The position numbers and the translations under genes are program-made. Below, piece after piece: positions 23,668-37,149 of a stretch of 64,000 bases of DNA. The stretch comes from Balanoglossus misakiensis (taxonomy: Eukaryota; Hemichordata). A model generated the notes under the pieces. The model saw only the letters and a program-made list of their open reading frames with translations, did no database searches and was not told where the DNA came from. The stretch is from NCBI GenBank assembly GCA_040954595.2, contig CM082576.2, positions 18,724,001 through 18,788,000 on the forward strand, written 5' to 3'. Numbering within the stretch: the stretch's first letter is position 1; each line of letters opens with the position of its first letter.

Positions 23668-25287
23668 TTGATGATTTTCACCCATGATTTTTTTCAAAAA
23701 TCGACAAAATTTTTAGATTTTGCAAAGTCGAAAATTTGTCATTTTTTGATTATTTTCACCCATGATTTTTTTCAAAAATCGACAAAATTTTTAGATTTTG
23801 CAAAGTCTAAAATTTGTCATTTTTTGATGATTTTCACCATGATTTTTTTTTTAAAAATCGACGAAATTTTGAGATTTTGCAAAGTCGAAAATTTGTCATT
23901 TTTTGATGATTTTCACCCATGATTTTTTTCAAAAATCGACAAAATTTTTAGATTTTGCAAAGTCGAAAATTTGTCATTTTTTGATTATTTTCACCCATGA
24001 TTTTTTTCAAAAATCGACAAAATTTTTAGATTTTGCAAAGTCGAAAATTTGTCATTTTTTGATGATTTTCACCATGATTTTTTTTTTAAAAATCGACGAA
24101 ATTTTGAGATTTTGCAAAGACGAAAATTTGTCATTTTTTGATGATTTTCACCCATGATTTTTTTTCAAAAATGTACGAAATTTTGAGATTTTGCAAAGTC
24201 GAAAATTTGTCGTTTTTTGATGATTTTCACCCATGATTTTTTTCAAAAATCGACAAAATTTTGAGATTTTGCAAAGACGAAAATTTGTCATTTTTTGATG
24301 ATTTTCACCCATGATTTTTTTCAAAAGTCGACGAAATTTTGAGATTTTGCAAAGACAAAATTTTTTCATTTTTTGATGATTTTCACCCGTGATTTTTTTC
24401 AAAAATAGACAAAATTTTGAGATTTTGCAAAGTCGAAAATTTGTAATTTTTTGATGATTTTCACCCATGTTTTTTTCAAAATTGAACGAACCCATGATTT
24501 TTTTCAAAAATCGACGAAATTTTGAGATTTTGCAAAGTCGAAAATTTGTCATTTTTTGATGATTTTCACCCATGATTTTTTTCAAAAATCGACAAAATTT
24601 TTAGATTTTGCAAAGTCGAAAATTTGTCATTTTTTGGTTATTTTCACCCATGATTTTTTTCAAAAATCGACAAAATTTTTAGATTTTGCAAAGTCGAAAA
24701 TTTGTCATTTTTTGATGATTTTCACCATGATTTTTTTTTTAAAAATCGACGAAATTTTGAGATTTTGCAAAGACGAAAATTTGTCATTTTTTGATGATTT
24801 TCACCCATGATTTTTTTTCAAAAATGTACGAAATTTTGAGATTTTGCAAAGTCGAAAATTTGTCGTTTTTTGATGATTTTCACCCATGATTTTTTTCAAA
24901 AATCGACAAAATTTTGAGATTTTGCAAAGACGAAAATTTGTCATTTTTTGATGATTTTCACCCATGATTTTTTTCAAAAATCGACAAAATTTTGAGATTT
25001 TGCAAAGACGAAAATTTGTCATTTTTTGATGATTTTCACCCATGATTTTTTTCAAAAGTCGACGAAATTTTGAGATTTTGCAAAGACAAAATTTTTTCAT
25101 TTTTTGATGATTTTCACCCGTGATTTTTTTCAAAAATAGACAAAATTTTGAGATTTTGCAAAGACGAAAATTTGTAATTTTTTGATGATTTTCACCCATG
25201 TTTTTTTTCAAAATTGAACGAACCCATGATTTTTTTCAAAAATCGACGAAATTTTGAGATTTTGCAAAGTCGAAAATTTGTCATCTT
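23668..25287 (+). repeat. Core HOR copy 2, extended to 1,620 bp
   Basis: Begins as a copy of 22,454-23,667, but its last type c is intact and is followed by an additional d, b', b', e, f, g, a series before the next HOR start. Together with copy 1 it makes a ~2,834-bp dimer that is repeated at 25,288. Confidence 0.87.
24888..25043 (+). repeat. Single-monomer tandem duplication of b'
   Basis: Two b' units (24,888-24,965 and 24,966-25,043) stand next to each other where other HOR copies have one; the equivalent place near 27,721 has a single b'. This accounts for the 78-bp difference between the two ~2.8-kb dimers. Confidence 0.88.
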
Positions 25288-26500
25288 TTGATGATTTTCA
25301 CCCATGATTTTTTTCAAAAATCGACAAAATTTTTAGATTTTGCAAAGTCGAAAATTTGTCATTTTTTGATTATTTTCACCCATGATTTTTTTCAAAAATC
25401 GACAAAATTTTTAGATTTTGCAAAGTCTAAAATTTGTCATTTTTTGATGATTTTCACCATGATTTTTTTTTTAAAAATCGACGAAATTTTGAGATTTTGC
25501 AAAGTCGAAAATTTGTCATTTTTTGATGATTTTCACCCATGATTTTTTTCAAAAATCGACAAAATTTTTAGATTTTGCAAAGTCGAAAATTTGTCATTTT
25601 TTGATTATTTTCACCCATGATTTTTTTCAAAAATCGACAAAATTTTTAGATTTTGCAAAGTCGAAAATTTGTCATTTTTTGATGATTTTCACCATGATTT
25701 TTTTTTTAAAAATCGACGAAATTTTGAGATTTTGCAAAGACGAAAATTTGTCATTTTTTGATGATTTTCACCCATGATTTTTTTTCAAAAATGTACGAAA
25801 TTTTGAGATTTTGCAAAGTCGAAAATTTGTCGTTTTTTGATGATTTTCACCCATGATTTTTTTCAAAAATCGACAAAATTTTGAGATTTTGCAAAGACGA
25901 AAATTTGTCATTTTTTGATGATTTTCACCCATGATTTTTTTCAAAAGTCGACGAAATTTTGAGATTTTGCAGAGACAAAATTTTTTCATTTTTTGATGAT
26001 TTTCACCCGTGATTTTTTTCAAAAATAGACAAAATTTTGAGATTTTGCAAAGTCGAAAATTTGTAATTTTTTGATGATTTTCACCCATGTTTTTTTCAAA
26101 ATTGAACGAACCCATGATTTTTTTCAAAAATCGACGAAATTTTGAGATTTTGCAAAGTCGAAAATTTGTCATTTTTTGATGATTTTCACCCATGATTTTT
26201 TTCAAAAATCGACAAAATTTTTAGATTTTGCAAAGTCGAAAATTTGTCATTTTTTGGTTATTTTCACCCATGATTTTTTTCAAAAATCGACAAAATTTTT
26301 AGATTTTGCAAAGTCGAAAATTTGTCATTTTTTGATGATTTTCACCATGATTTTTTTTTTAAAAATCGACGAAATTTTGAGATTTTGTCATTTTTTGATG
26401 ATTTTCACCCATGATTTTTTTCAAAATTGAACGAACCCATGATTTTTTTCAAAAATCGACGAAATTTTGAGATTTTGCAAAGTCGAAAATTTGTCATCTT
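25288..26500 (+). repeat. Core HOR, 1,214-bp class, copy 3
   Basis: Same order as 22,454-23,667, including the 16-bp deletion near 26,384 and GCAGAGAC in type e (near 25,970, as at 23,137). It is one T shorter before the final short unit. The shared GCAGAGAC links copies 1 and 3 and supports duplication of the whole dimer. Confidence 0.88.
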
Positions 26501-28042
26501 TTGATGATTTTCACCCATGATTTTTTTCAAAAATCGACAAAATTTTTAGATTTTGCAAAGTCGAAAATTTGTCATTTTTTGATTATTTTCACCCATGATT
26601 TTTTTCAAAAATCGACAAAATTTTTAGATTTTGCAAAGTCTAAAATTTGTCATTTTTTGATGATTTTCACCATGATTTTTTTTTTAAAAATCGACGAAAT
26701 TTTGAGATTTTGCAAAGTCGAAAATTTGTCATTTTTTGATGATTTTCACCCATGATTTTTTTCAAAAATCGACAAAATTTTTAGATTTTGCAAAGTCGAA
26801 AATTTGTCATTTTTTGATTATTTTCACCCATGATTTTTTTCAAAAATCGACAAAATTTTTAGATTTTGCAAAGTCGAAAATTTGTCATTTTTTGATGATT
26901 TTCACCATGATTTTTTTTTTAAAAATCGACGAAATTTTGAGATTTTGCAAAGACGAAAATTTGTCATTTTTTGATGATTTTCACCCATGATTTTTTTTCA
27001 AAAATGTACGAAATTTTGAGATTTTGCAAAGTCGAAAATTTGTCGTTTTTTGATGATTTTCACCCATGATTTTTTTCAAAAATCGACAAAATTTTGAGAT
27101 TTTGCAAAGACGAAAATTTGTCATTTTTTGATGATTTTCACCCATGATTTTTTTCAAAAGTCGACGAAATTTTGAGATTTTGCAAAGACAAAATTTTTTC
27201 ATTTTTTGATGATTTTCACCCGTGATTTTTTTCAAAAATAGACAAAATTTTGAGATTTTGCAAAGTCGAAAATTTGTAATTTTTTGATGATTTTCACCCA
27301 TGTTTTTTTCAAAATTGAACGAACCCATGATTTTTTTCAAAAATCGACGAAATTTTGAGATTTTGCAAAGTCGAAAATTTGTCATTTTTTGATGATTTTC
27401 ACCCATGATTTTTTTCAAAAATCGACAAAATTTTTAGATTTTGCAAAGTCGAAAATTTGTCATTTTTTGGTTATTTTCACCCATGATTTTTTTCAAAAAT
27501 CGACAAAATTTTTAGATTTTGCAAAGTCGAAAATTTGTCATTTTTTGATGATTTTCACCATGATTTTTTTTTTAAAAATCGACGAAATTTTGAGATTTTG
27601 CAAAGACGAAAATTTGTCATTTTTTGATGATTTTCACCCATGATTTTTTTTCAAAAATGTACGAAATTTTGAGATTTTGCAAAGTCGAAAATTTGTCGTT
27701 TTTTGATGATTTTCACCCATGATTTTTTTCAAAAATCGACAAAATTTTGAGATTTTGCAAAGACGAAAATTTGTCATTTTTTGATGATTTTCACCCATGA
27801 TTTTTTTCAAAAGTCGACGAAATTTTGAGATTTTGCAAAGACAAAATTTTTTCATTTTTTGATGATTTTCACCCGTGATTTTTTTCAAAAATAGACAAAA
27901 TTTTGAGATTTTGCAAAGTCGAAAATTTGTAATTTTTTGATGATTTTCACCCATGTTTTTTTTCAAAATTGAACGAACCCATGATTTTTTTCAAAAATCG
28001 ACGAAATTTTGAGATTTTGCAAAGTCGAAAATTTGTCATTTT
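26501..28042 (+). repeat. Core HOR copy 4 (extended form without the extra b')
   Basis: Copy of 23,668-25,287 at offset 2,833, lacking the second b'. It ends near 28,042, where the array switches from the expected CATCTTTTG to CACCAATG monomers of the B block. Its 26,820-28,042 part is also duplicated 3,775 bp downstream. Confidence 0.86.
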
Positions 28043-29265
28043 TTGATGATTTTCACCAATGATTTTTTTCAAAAATCGACGAAATTTTGAGATTTTGCAA
28101 AGTCGAAAATTTGTCATTTTTTGATGATTTTCACCCAAGACTTTTTTTCTAAAATTTACGAAATTTTGAGATTTTGCAAAGTCGAAAATTTGTCATTTTT
28201 TGATGATTTTCACCCATGTTTTTTTTCAAAATTGAACGAACCCATGATTTTTTTCAAAAATCGACGAAATTTTGAGATTTTGCAAAGTCGAAAATTTGTC
28301 GTTTTTTGATGATTTTCACCCATGATTTTTTTCAAAAATCGACAAAATTTTGAGATTTTGCAAAGACGAAAATTTGTCATTTTTTGATGATTTTCACCCA
28401 TGATTTTTTTCAAAAGTCGACGAAATTTTGAGATTTTGCAAAGACAAAATTGTTTCATTTTTTGATGATTTTCACCCGTGATTTTTTTCAAAAATAGACA
28501 AAATTTTGAGATTTTGCAAAGTCGAAAATTTGTAATTTTTTGATGATTTTCACCCATGTTTTTTTTCAAAATTGAACGAACCCATGATTTTTTTCAAAAA
28601 TCGACGAAATTTTGAGATTTTGCAAATTCGAAAATTTGTAATTTTTTAATGATTTTCACCCTTTTTTTTCAAAAATCAACGAACCCATGATTTTTTTTCA
28701 AAAATCGACAAAATTTTGAGATTTTGCAAAGCCGAAAATTTGTCATTTTTTGATGATTTTCACCCATGATTTTTTTCAAAAATCGACGAAATTTTGAGAT
28801 TTTGCAAAGTCGAAAATGTGTCATTTTTTGATGATTTTCACCCATGATTTTTTTCAAAAATCGACGAAATTTGAGATTTTGCAAAGTCGAAAATTTGTCA
28901 TTTTTTGATGATTTTTACCCATGATTTTTTTTTCAAAAATTGACCAAATTTTGAGATTTTGCAAAGCCGAAAATTTGTCATTTTTTGATGATTTTCACCC
29001 ATGATTTTTCTCAAAAATCGACGAAATTTATAGATTTTGCAAAGTCGAAAATTTTTCATTTTTTGATGATTTTCACCCATGATTTTTCTCAAAAATTGAC
29101 GAAATTTTGAGATTTTGCAAAGACGAAAATTTGTCATTTTTTGATGATTTTCACCCATGATTTTTTTTCAAAAATGTACGAAATTTTGAGATTTGGCAAA
29201 GTCGAAAATTTGTCGTTTTTTGATGATTTTCACCCATGATTTTTTTCAAAAATCGACAAAATTTT
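28043..29265 (+). repeat. B block: CACCAATG / AAGACT monomers and GCCG monomers
   Basis: Units in order: CACCAATG monomer, AAGACT with TCTAAAATTTACG (28,135), short unit, a, b', e with AAAATTGTTTC, f, short unit, TTCG/GTAATT monomer, CACCC-T8 short unit, GCCG monomer, GTGTCATT monomer, AAATTTGAG, ATTGACC, TCTC monomers, and TTTGGCAAAG d. The second half resembles the left-flank family at 49.8-50.3 kb, so two satellite families are spliced here. Confidence 0.83.
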
Positions 29266-30594
29266 TAGATTTTGCAAAGTTTAAAATTTGTCATTTTTTG
29301 ATGATTTTCACCATGATTTTTTTTTTAAAAATCGACGAAATTTTGAGATTTTGCAAAGTCGAAAATTTGTCATTTTTTGATGATTTTCACCCATGATTTT
29401 TTTCAAAAATCGACAAAATTTTTAGATTTTGCAAAGTCGAAAATTTGTCATTTTTTGATTATTTTCACCCATGATTTTTTTCAAAAATCGACAAAATTTT
29501 TAGATTTTGCAAAGTCGAAAATTTGTCATTTTTTGATGATTTTCACCATGATTTTTTTTTTAAAAATCGACGAAATTTTGAGATTTTGTCATTTTTTGAT
29601 GATTTTCACCCATGATTTTTTTTCAAAATTGAACGAACCCATGATTTTTTTCAAAAATCGACGAAATTTTGAGATTTTGCAAAGTCGAAAATTTGTCATC
29701 TTTTGATGATTTTCACCCATGATTTTTTTCAAAAATCGACAAAATTTTTAGATTTTGCAAAGTCGAAAATTTGTCATTTTTTGATTATTTTCACCCATGA
29801 TTTTTTTCAAAAATCGACAAAATTTTTAGATTTTGCAAAGTTTAAAATTTGTCATTTTTTGATGATTTTCACCATGATTTTTTTTTTAAAAATCGACGAA
29901 ATTTTGAGATTTTGCAAAGTCGAAAATTTGTCATTTTTTGATGATTTTCACCCATGATTTTTTTCAAAAATCGACAAAATTTTTAGATTTTGCAAAGTCG
30001 AAAATTTGTCATTTTTTGATTATTTTCACCCATGATTTTTTTCAAAAATCGACAAAATTTTTAGATTTTGCAAAGTCGAAAATTTGTCATTTTTTGATGA
30101 TTTTCACCATGATTTTTTTTTAAAAATCGACGAAATTTTGAGATTTTGCAAAGACGAAAATTTGTCATTTTTTGATGATTTTCACCCATGATTTTTTTCA
30201 AAAATCGACAAAATTTTGAGATTTTGCAAAGACGAAAATTTGTCATTTTTTGATGATTTTCACCCATGATTTTTTTCAAAAGTCGACGAAATTTTGAGAT
30301 TTTGCAAAGACAAAATTTTTTCATTTTTTGATGATTTTCACCCGTGATTTTTTTCAAAAATAGACAAAATTTTGAGATTTTGCAAAGTCGAAAATTTGTA
30401 ATTTTTTGATGATTTTCACCCATGTTTTTTTCAAAATTGAACGAACCCATGATTTTTTTCAAAAATCGACGAAATTTTGAGATTTTGCAAAGTCGAAAAT
30501 TTGTCATTTTTTGATGATTTTCACCCATGATTTTTTTCAAAAATCGACAAAATTTTTAGATTTTGCAAAGTCGAAAATTTGTCATTTTTTGGTT
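29266..30594 (+). repeat. Core HOR modules with TTTAAA type b
   Basis: b with AAAGTTTAAAATTTG (29,278 and 29,840) in place of AAAGTCGAAAATTTG, b-b-c trios, the 16-bp deletion near 29,586, then b'-e-f-g-a. The 29,377-30,120 part matches 41,374-42,117 at offset 11,997, and the TTTAAA change recurs near 41,277, 41,838 and 44,885. Confidence 0.85.
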
Positions 30595-33036
30595 ATTTTC
30601 ACCCATGATTTTTTTCAAAAATCGACAAAATTTTTAGATTTTGCAAAGTCGAAAATTTGTCATTTTTTGATGATTTTCACCATGATTTTTTTTTTAAAAA
30701 TCGACGAAATTTTGAGATTTTGCAAAGACGAAAATTTGTCATTTTTTGATGATTTTCACCCATGATTTTTTTTCAAAAATGTACGAAATTTTGAGATTTT
30801 GCAAAGTCGAAAATTTGTCGTTTTTTGATGATTTTCACCCATGATTTTTTTCAAAAATCGACAAAATTTTGAGATTTTGCAAAGACGAAAATTTGTCATT
30901 TTTTGATGATTTTCACCCATGATTTTTTTCAAAAGTCGACGAAATTTTGAGATTTTGCAAAGACAAAATTTTTTCATTTTTTGATGATTTTCACCCGTGA
31001 TTTTTTTCAAAAATAGACAAAATTTTGAGATTTTGCAAAGTCGAAAATTTGTAATTTTTTGATGATTTTCACCCATGTTTTTTTCAAAATTGAACGAACC
31101 CATGATTTTTTTCAAAAATCGACGAAATTTTGAGATTTTGCAAAGTCGAAAATTTGTCATTTTTTGATGATTTTCACCCATGATTTTTTTCAAAAATCGA
31201 CAAAATTTTTAGATTTTGCAAAGTCGAAAATTTGTCATTTTTTGGTTATTTTCACCCATGATTTTTTTCAAAAATCGACAAAATTTTTAGATTTTGCAAA
31301 GTCGAAAATTTGTCATTTTTTGATGATTTTCACCATGATTTTTTTTTTAAAAATCGACGAAATTTTGAGATTTTGCAAAGACGAAAATTTGTCATTTTTT
31401 GATGATTTTCACCCATGATTTTTTTTCAAAAATGTACGAAATTTTGAGATTTTGCAAAGTCGAAAATTTGTCGTTTTTTGATGATTTTCACCCATGATTT
31501 TTTTCAAAAATCGACAAAATTTTGAGATTTTGCAAAGACGAAAATTTGTCATTTTTTGATGATTTTCACCCATGATTTTTTTCAAAAGTCGACGAAATTT
31601 TGAGATTTTGCAAAGACAAAAATTTTTTCATTTTTTGATGATTTTCACCCGTGATTTTTTTCAAAAATAGACAAAATTTTGAGATTTTGCAAAGTCGAAA
31701 ATTTGTAATTTTTTGATGATTTTCACCCATGTTTTTTTTCAAAATTGAACGAACCCATGATTTTTTTCAAAAATCGACGAAATTTTGAGATTTTGCAAAG
31801 TCGAAAATTTGTCATTTTTTGATGATTTTCACCAATGATTTTTTTCAAAAATCGACGAAATTTTGAGATTTTGCAAAGTCGAAAATTTGTCATTTTTTGA
31901 TGATTTTCACCCAAGACTTTTTTTCTAAAATTTACGAAATTTTGAGATTTTGCAAAGTCGAAAATTTGTCATTTTTTGATGATTTTCACCCATGTTTTTT
32001 TTCAAAATTGAACGAACCCATGATTTTTTTCAAAAATCGACGAAATTTTGAGATTTTGCAAAGTCGAAAATTTGTCGTTTTTTGATGATTTTCACCCATG
32101 ATTTTTTCAAAAATCGACAAAATTTTGAGATTTTGCAAAGACGAAAATTTGTCATTTTTTGATGATTTTCACCCATGATTTTTTTCAAAAGTCGACGAAA
32201 TTTTGAGATTTTGCAAAGACAAAATTGTTTCATTTTTTGATGATTTTCACCCGTGATTTTTTTCAAAAATAGACAAAATTTTGAGATTTTGCAAAGTCGA
32301 AAATTTGTAATTTTTTGATGATTTTCACCCATGTTTTTTTTCAAAATTGAACGAACCCATGATTTTTTTCAAAAATCGACGAAATTTTGAGATTTTGCAA
32401 ATTCGAAAATTTGTAATTTTTTAATGATTTTCACCCTTTTTTTCAAAAATCAACGAACCCATGATTTTTTTTCAAAAATCGACAAAATTTTGAGATTTTG
32501 CAAAGCCGAAAATTTGTCATTTTTGATGATTTTCACCCATGATTTTTTTCAAAAATCGACGAAATTTTGAGATTTTGCAAAGTCGAAAATGTGTCATTTT
32601 TTGATGATTTTCACCATGATTTTTTTCAAAAATCGACGAAATTTGAGATTTTGCAAAGTCGAAAATTTGTCATTTTTTGATGATTTTTACCCATGATTTT
32701 TTTTTCAAAAATTGACCAAATTTTGAGATTTTGCAAAGCCGAAAATTTGTCATTTTTTGATGATTTTCACCCATGATTTTTCTCAAAAATCGACGAAATT
32801 TATAGATTTTGCAAAGTCGAAAATTTTTCATTTTTTGATGATTTTCACCCATGATTTTTCTCAAAAATTGACGAAATTTTGAGATTTTGCAAAGACGAAA
32901 ATTTGTCATTTTTTGATGATTTTCACCCATGATTTTTTTTCAAAAATGTACGAAATTTTGAGATTTGGCAAAGTCGAAAATTTGTCGTTTTTTGATGATT
33001 TTCACCCATGATTTTTTTCAAAAATCGACAAAATTT
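30595..33036 (+). repeat. ~2.45-kb segmental duplication of 26,820-29,265
   Basis: Collinear with 26,820-29,265 at an offset of 3,775-3,776, dropping to 3,772 near 32.6 kb. The drop is four single-base losses, all in runs: T7 to T6 near 32,102, T8 to T7 near 32,435, T6 to T5 near 32,520 and CCC to CC near 32,613. One A is gained near 31,618. The TCTAAAATTTACG and TTTGGCAAAG changes are shared. Confidence 0.87.
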
Positions 33037-36000
33037 TGAGATTTTGCAAAGACGAAAATTTGTCATTTTTTGATGATTTTCACCCATGATTTTTTTCAAA
33101 AGTCGACGAAATTTTGAGATTTTGCAAAGACAAAATTTTTTCATTTTTTGATGATTTTCACCCGTGATTTTTTTCAAAAATAGACAAAATTTTGAGATTT
33201 TGCAAAGTCGAAAATTTGTAATTTTTTGATGATTTTCACCCATGTTTTTTTCAAAATTGAACGAACCCATGATTATTTTCAAAAATCGACGAAACTTTGA
33301 GATTTTGCAAAGTCGAAAATTTGTCATTTTTTGATGATTTTCACCCATGATTTTTTTCAAAAATCGACAAAATTTTTAGATTTTGCAAAGTCGAAAATTT
33401 GTCATTTTTTGATGATTTTCACCCATGATTTTTTTTCAAAAATGTACGAAATTTTGAGATTTTGCAAAGTCGAAAATTTGTCGTTTTTTGATGATTTTCA
33501 CCCATGATTTTTTTCAAAAATCGACAAAATTTTGAGATTTTGCAAAGACGAAAATTTGTCATTTTTTGATGATTTTCACCCATGATTTTTTTCAAAAGTC
33601 GACGAAATTTTGAGATTTTGCAAAGACAAAATTTTTTCATTTTTTGATTATTTTCACCCATGATTTTTTTCAAAAATCGACAAAATTTTTAGATTTTGCA
33701 AAGTCGAAAATTTGTCATTTTTTGATGATTTTCACCATGATTTTTTTTTTAAAAATCGACGAAATTTTGAGATTTTGCAAAGACGAAAATTTGTCATTTT
33801 TTGATGATTTTCACCATGATTTTTTTTTTAAAAATCGACGAAATTTTGAGATTTTGCAAAGTCGAAAATTTGTCGTTTTTTGATGATTTTCACCCATGAT
33901 TTTTTTCAAAAATCGACAAAATTTTGAGATTTTGCAAAGACGAAAATTTGTCATTTTTTGATGATTTTCACCATGATTTTTTTTTTAAAAATCGACGAAA
34001 TTTTGAGATTTTGCAAAGTCGAAAATTTGTCGTTTTTTGATGATTTTCACCCATGATTTTTTTCAAAAATCGACAAAATTTTGAGATTTTGCAAAGACGA
34101 AAATTTGTCATTTTTTGATGATTTTCACCCGTGATTTTTTTCAAAAATAGACAAAATTTTGAGATTTTGCAAAGTCGAAAATTTGTAATTTTTTGATGAT
34201 TTTCACCCATGTTTTTTTCAAAATTGAACGAACCCATGATTTTTTTCAAAAATCGACGAAATTTTGAGATTTTGCAAAGTCGAAAATTTGTCATTTTTTG
34301 ATGATTTTCACCCATGATTTTTTTCAAAAATCGACAAAATTTTTAGATTTTGCAAAGTCGAAAATTTGTCATTTTTTGGTTATTTTCACCCATGATTTTT
34401 TTCAAAAATCGACAAAATTTTTAGATTTTGCAAAGTCGAAAATTTGTCATTTTTTGATGATTTTCACCATGATTTTTTTTTTAAAAATCGACGAAATTTT
34501 GAGATTTTGCAAAGACAAAATTTTTTCATTTTTTGATGATTTTCACCCGTGATTTTTTTCAAAAATAGACAAAATTTTGAGATTTTGCAAAGTCGAAAAT
34601 TTGTAATTTTTTGATGATTTTCACCCATGTTTTTTTCAAAATTGAACGAACCCATGATTTTTTTCAAAAATCGACAAAATTTTGAGATTTTGCAAAGACG
34701 AAAATTTGTCATTTTTTGATGATTTTCACCCATGATTTTTTTCAAAAGTCGACGAAATTTTGAGATTTTGCAAAGACAAAATTTTTTCATTTTTTGATGA
34801 TTTTCACCCGTGATTTTTTTCAAAAATAGACAAAATTTTGAGATTTTGCAAAGTCGAAAATTTGTCATTTTTTGATGATTTTCACCATGATTTTTTTTTA
34901 AAAATCGACGAAATTTTTAGATTTTGCAAAGACGAAAATTTGTCATTTTTTGATGATTTTCACCCATGATTTTTTTCAAAATTGAACGAACCCATGATTT
35001 TTTTCAAAAATCGACGAAATTTTGAGATTTTGCAAAGTCGAAAATTTGTCATCTTTTGATGATTTTCACCCATGATTTTTTTCAAAAGTCGACGAAATTT
35101 TGAGATTTTGCAAAGACAAAAATTTTTTCATTTTTTGATGATTTTCACCCGTGATTTTTTTCAAAATTGAACGAACCCATGATTTTTTTCAAAAATCGAC
35201 GAAATTTTGAGATTTTGCAAAGTCGAAAATTTGTCATCTTTTGATGATTTTCACCCATGATTTTTTTCAAAATCGACAAAATTTTTAGATTTTGCAAAGT
35301 CGAAAATTTGTCATTTTTTGATTATTTTCACCCATGATTTTTCTCAAAAATCGACGAAATTTTGAGATTTTGCAAAGTCGAAAATTTGTCATTTTTTGAT
35401 GATTTTCACCCATGATTTTTCTCAAAAATTGACGAAATTTTGAGATTTTGCAAAGACGAAAATTTGTCATTTTTTGATGATTTTCACCCATGATTTTTTC
35501 AAAAGTCGACGAAATTTTGAGATTTTGCAAAGACAAAATTGTTTCATTTTTTGATGATTTTCACCCATGATTTTTTTCAAAAGTCGACGAAATTTTGAGA
35601 TTTTGCAAAGACAAAATTTTTTCATTTTTTGATGATTTTCACCCGTGATTTTTTTCAAAAATAGACAAAATTTTGAGATTTTGCAAAGTCGAAAATTTGT
35701 AATTTTTTGATGATTTTCACCCATGTTTTTTTCAAAAATTGAACGAACCCATGATTTTTTTCAAAAATCGACGAAATTTTGAGATTTTGCAAAGTCGAAA
35801 ATTTGTCATTTTTTGATGATTTTCACCCATGATTTTTTTCAAAAATCGACAAAATTTTTAGATTTTGCAAAGTCGAAAATTTGTCATTTTTTGGTTATTT
35901 TCACCCATGATTTTTTTCAAAAATCGACAAAATTTTTAGATTTTGCAAAGTCGAAAATTTGTCATTTTTTGATGATTTTCACCATGATTTTTTTTTTAAA

Positions 36001-37149
36001 AATCGACGAAATTTTGAGATTTTGCAAAGACGAAAATTTGTCATTTTTTGATGATTTTCACCCATGATTTTTTTTCAAAATTGAACGAACCCATGATTTT
36101 TTTCAAAAATCGACGAAATTTTGAGATTTTGCAAAGTCGAAAATTTGTCATCTTTTGATGATTTTCACCCATGATTTTTTTCAAAAATCGACAAAATTTT
36201 TAGATTTTGCAAAGTCGAAAATTTGTCATTTTTTGATTATTTTCACCCATGATTTTTTTCAAAAATCGACAAAATTTTTAGATTTTGCAAAGTCTAAAAT
36301 TTGTCATTTTTTGATGATTTTCACCATGATTTTTTTTTTAAAAAATCGACGAAATTTTGAGATTTTGCAAAGTCGAAAATTTGTCATTTTTTGATGATTT
36401 TCACCCATGATTTTTTTCAAAAATCGACAAAATTTTTAGATTTTGCAAAGTCGAAAATTTGTCATTTTTTGATTATTTTCACCCATGATTTTTTTCAAAA
36501 ATCGACAAAATTTTTAGATTTTGCAAAGTCGAAAATTTGTCATTTTTTGATGATTTTCACCATGATTTTTTTTTTAAAAATCGACGAAATTTTGAGATTT
36601 TGCAAAGACGAAAATTTGTCATTTTTTGATGATTTTCACCATGATTTTTTTTTTAAAAATCGACGAAATTTTGAGATTTTGCAAAGTCGAAAATTTGTCG
36701 TTTTTTGATGATTTTCACCCATGATTTTTTTCAAAAATCGACAAAATTTTGAGATTTTGCAAAGACGAAAATTTGTCATTTTTTGATGATTTTCACCATG
36801 ATTTTTTTTTTAAAAATCGACGAAATTTTGAGATTTTGCAAAGTCGAAAATTTGTCGTTTTTTGATGATTTTCACCCATGATTTTTTTCAAAAATCGACA
36901 AAATTTTGAGATTTTGCAAAGACGAAAATTTGTCATTTTTTGATGATTTTCACCCATGATTTTTTTCAAAAGTCGACGAAATTTTGAGATTTTGCAAAGA
37001 CAAAATTTTTTCATTTTTTGATGATTTTCACCCGTGATTTTTTTCAAAAATAGACAAAATTTTGAGATTTTGCAAAGTCGAAAATTTGTAATTTTTTGAA
37101 TGATTTTCACCCATGTTTTTTTTCAAAATTGAACGAACCCATGATTTTT
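33037..37149 (+). repeat. Mosaic of core HOR modules
   Basis: Pieces recognisable elsewhere: b'-e-f-g-a, then d-b'-e (33,420-33,640); the c-c module (33,644-34,130); a segment matching 17,460-18,124 at offset 16,744 (34,200-34,868); shortened e and short-unit pieces (34,870-35,280); TCTC monomers (35,336-35,480); b-b-c with T8 short units matching 18,997-19,500 (35,813-36,390); and the c-c module matching 21,643 onwards (36,391-37,149). Module order is shuffled, but each monomer is a known type. No gene is seen. Confidence 0.8.
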
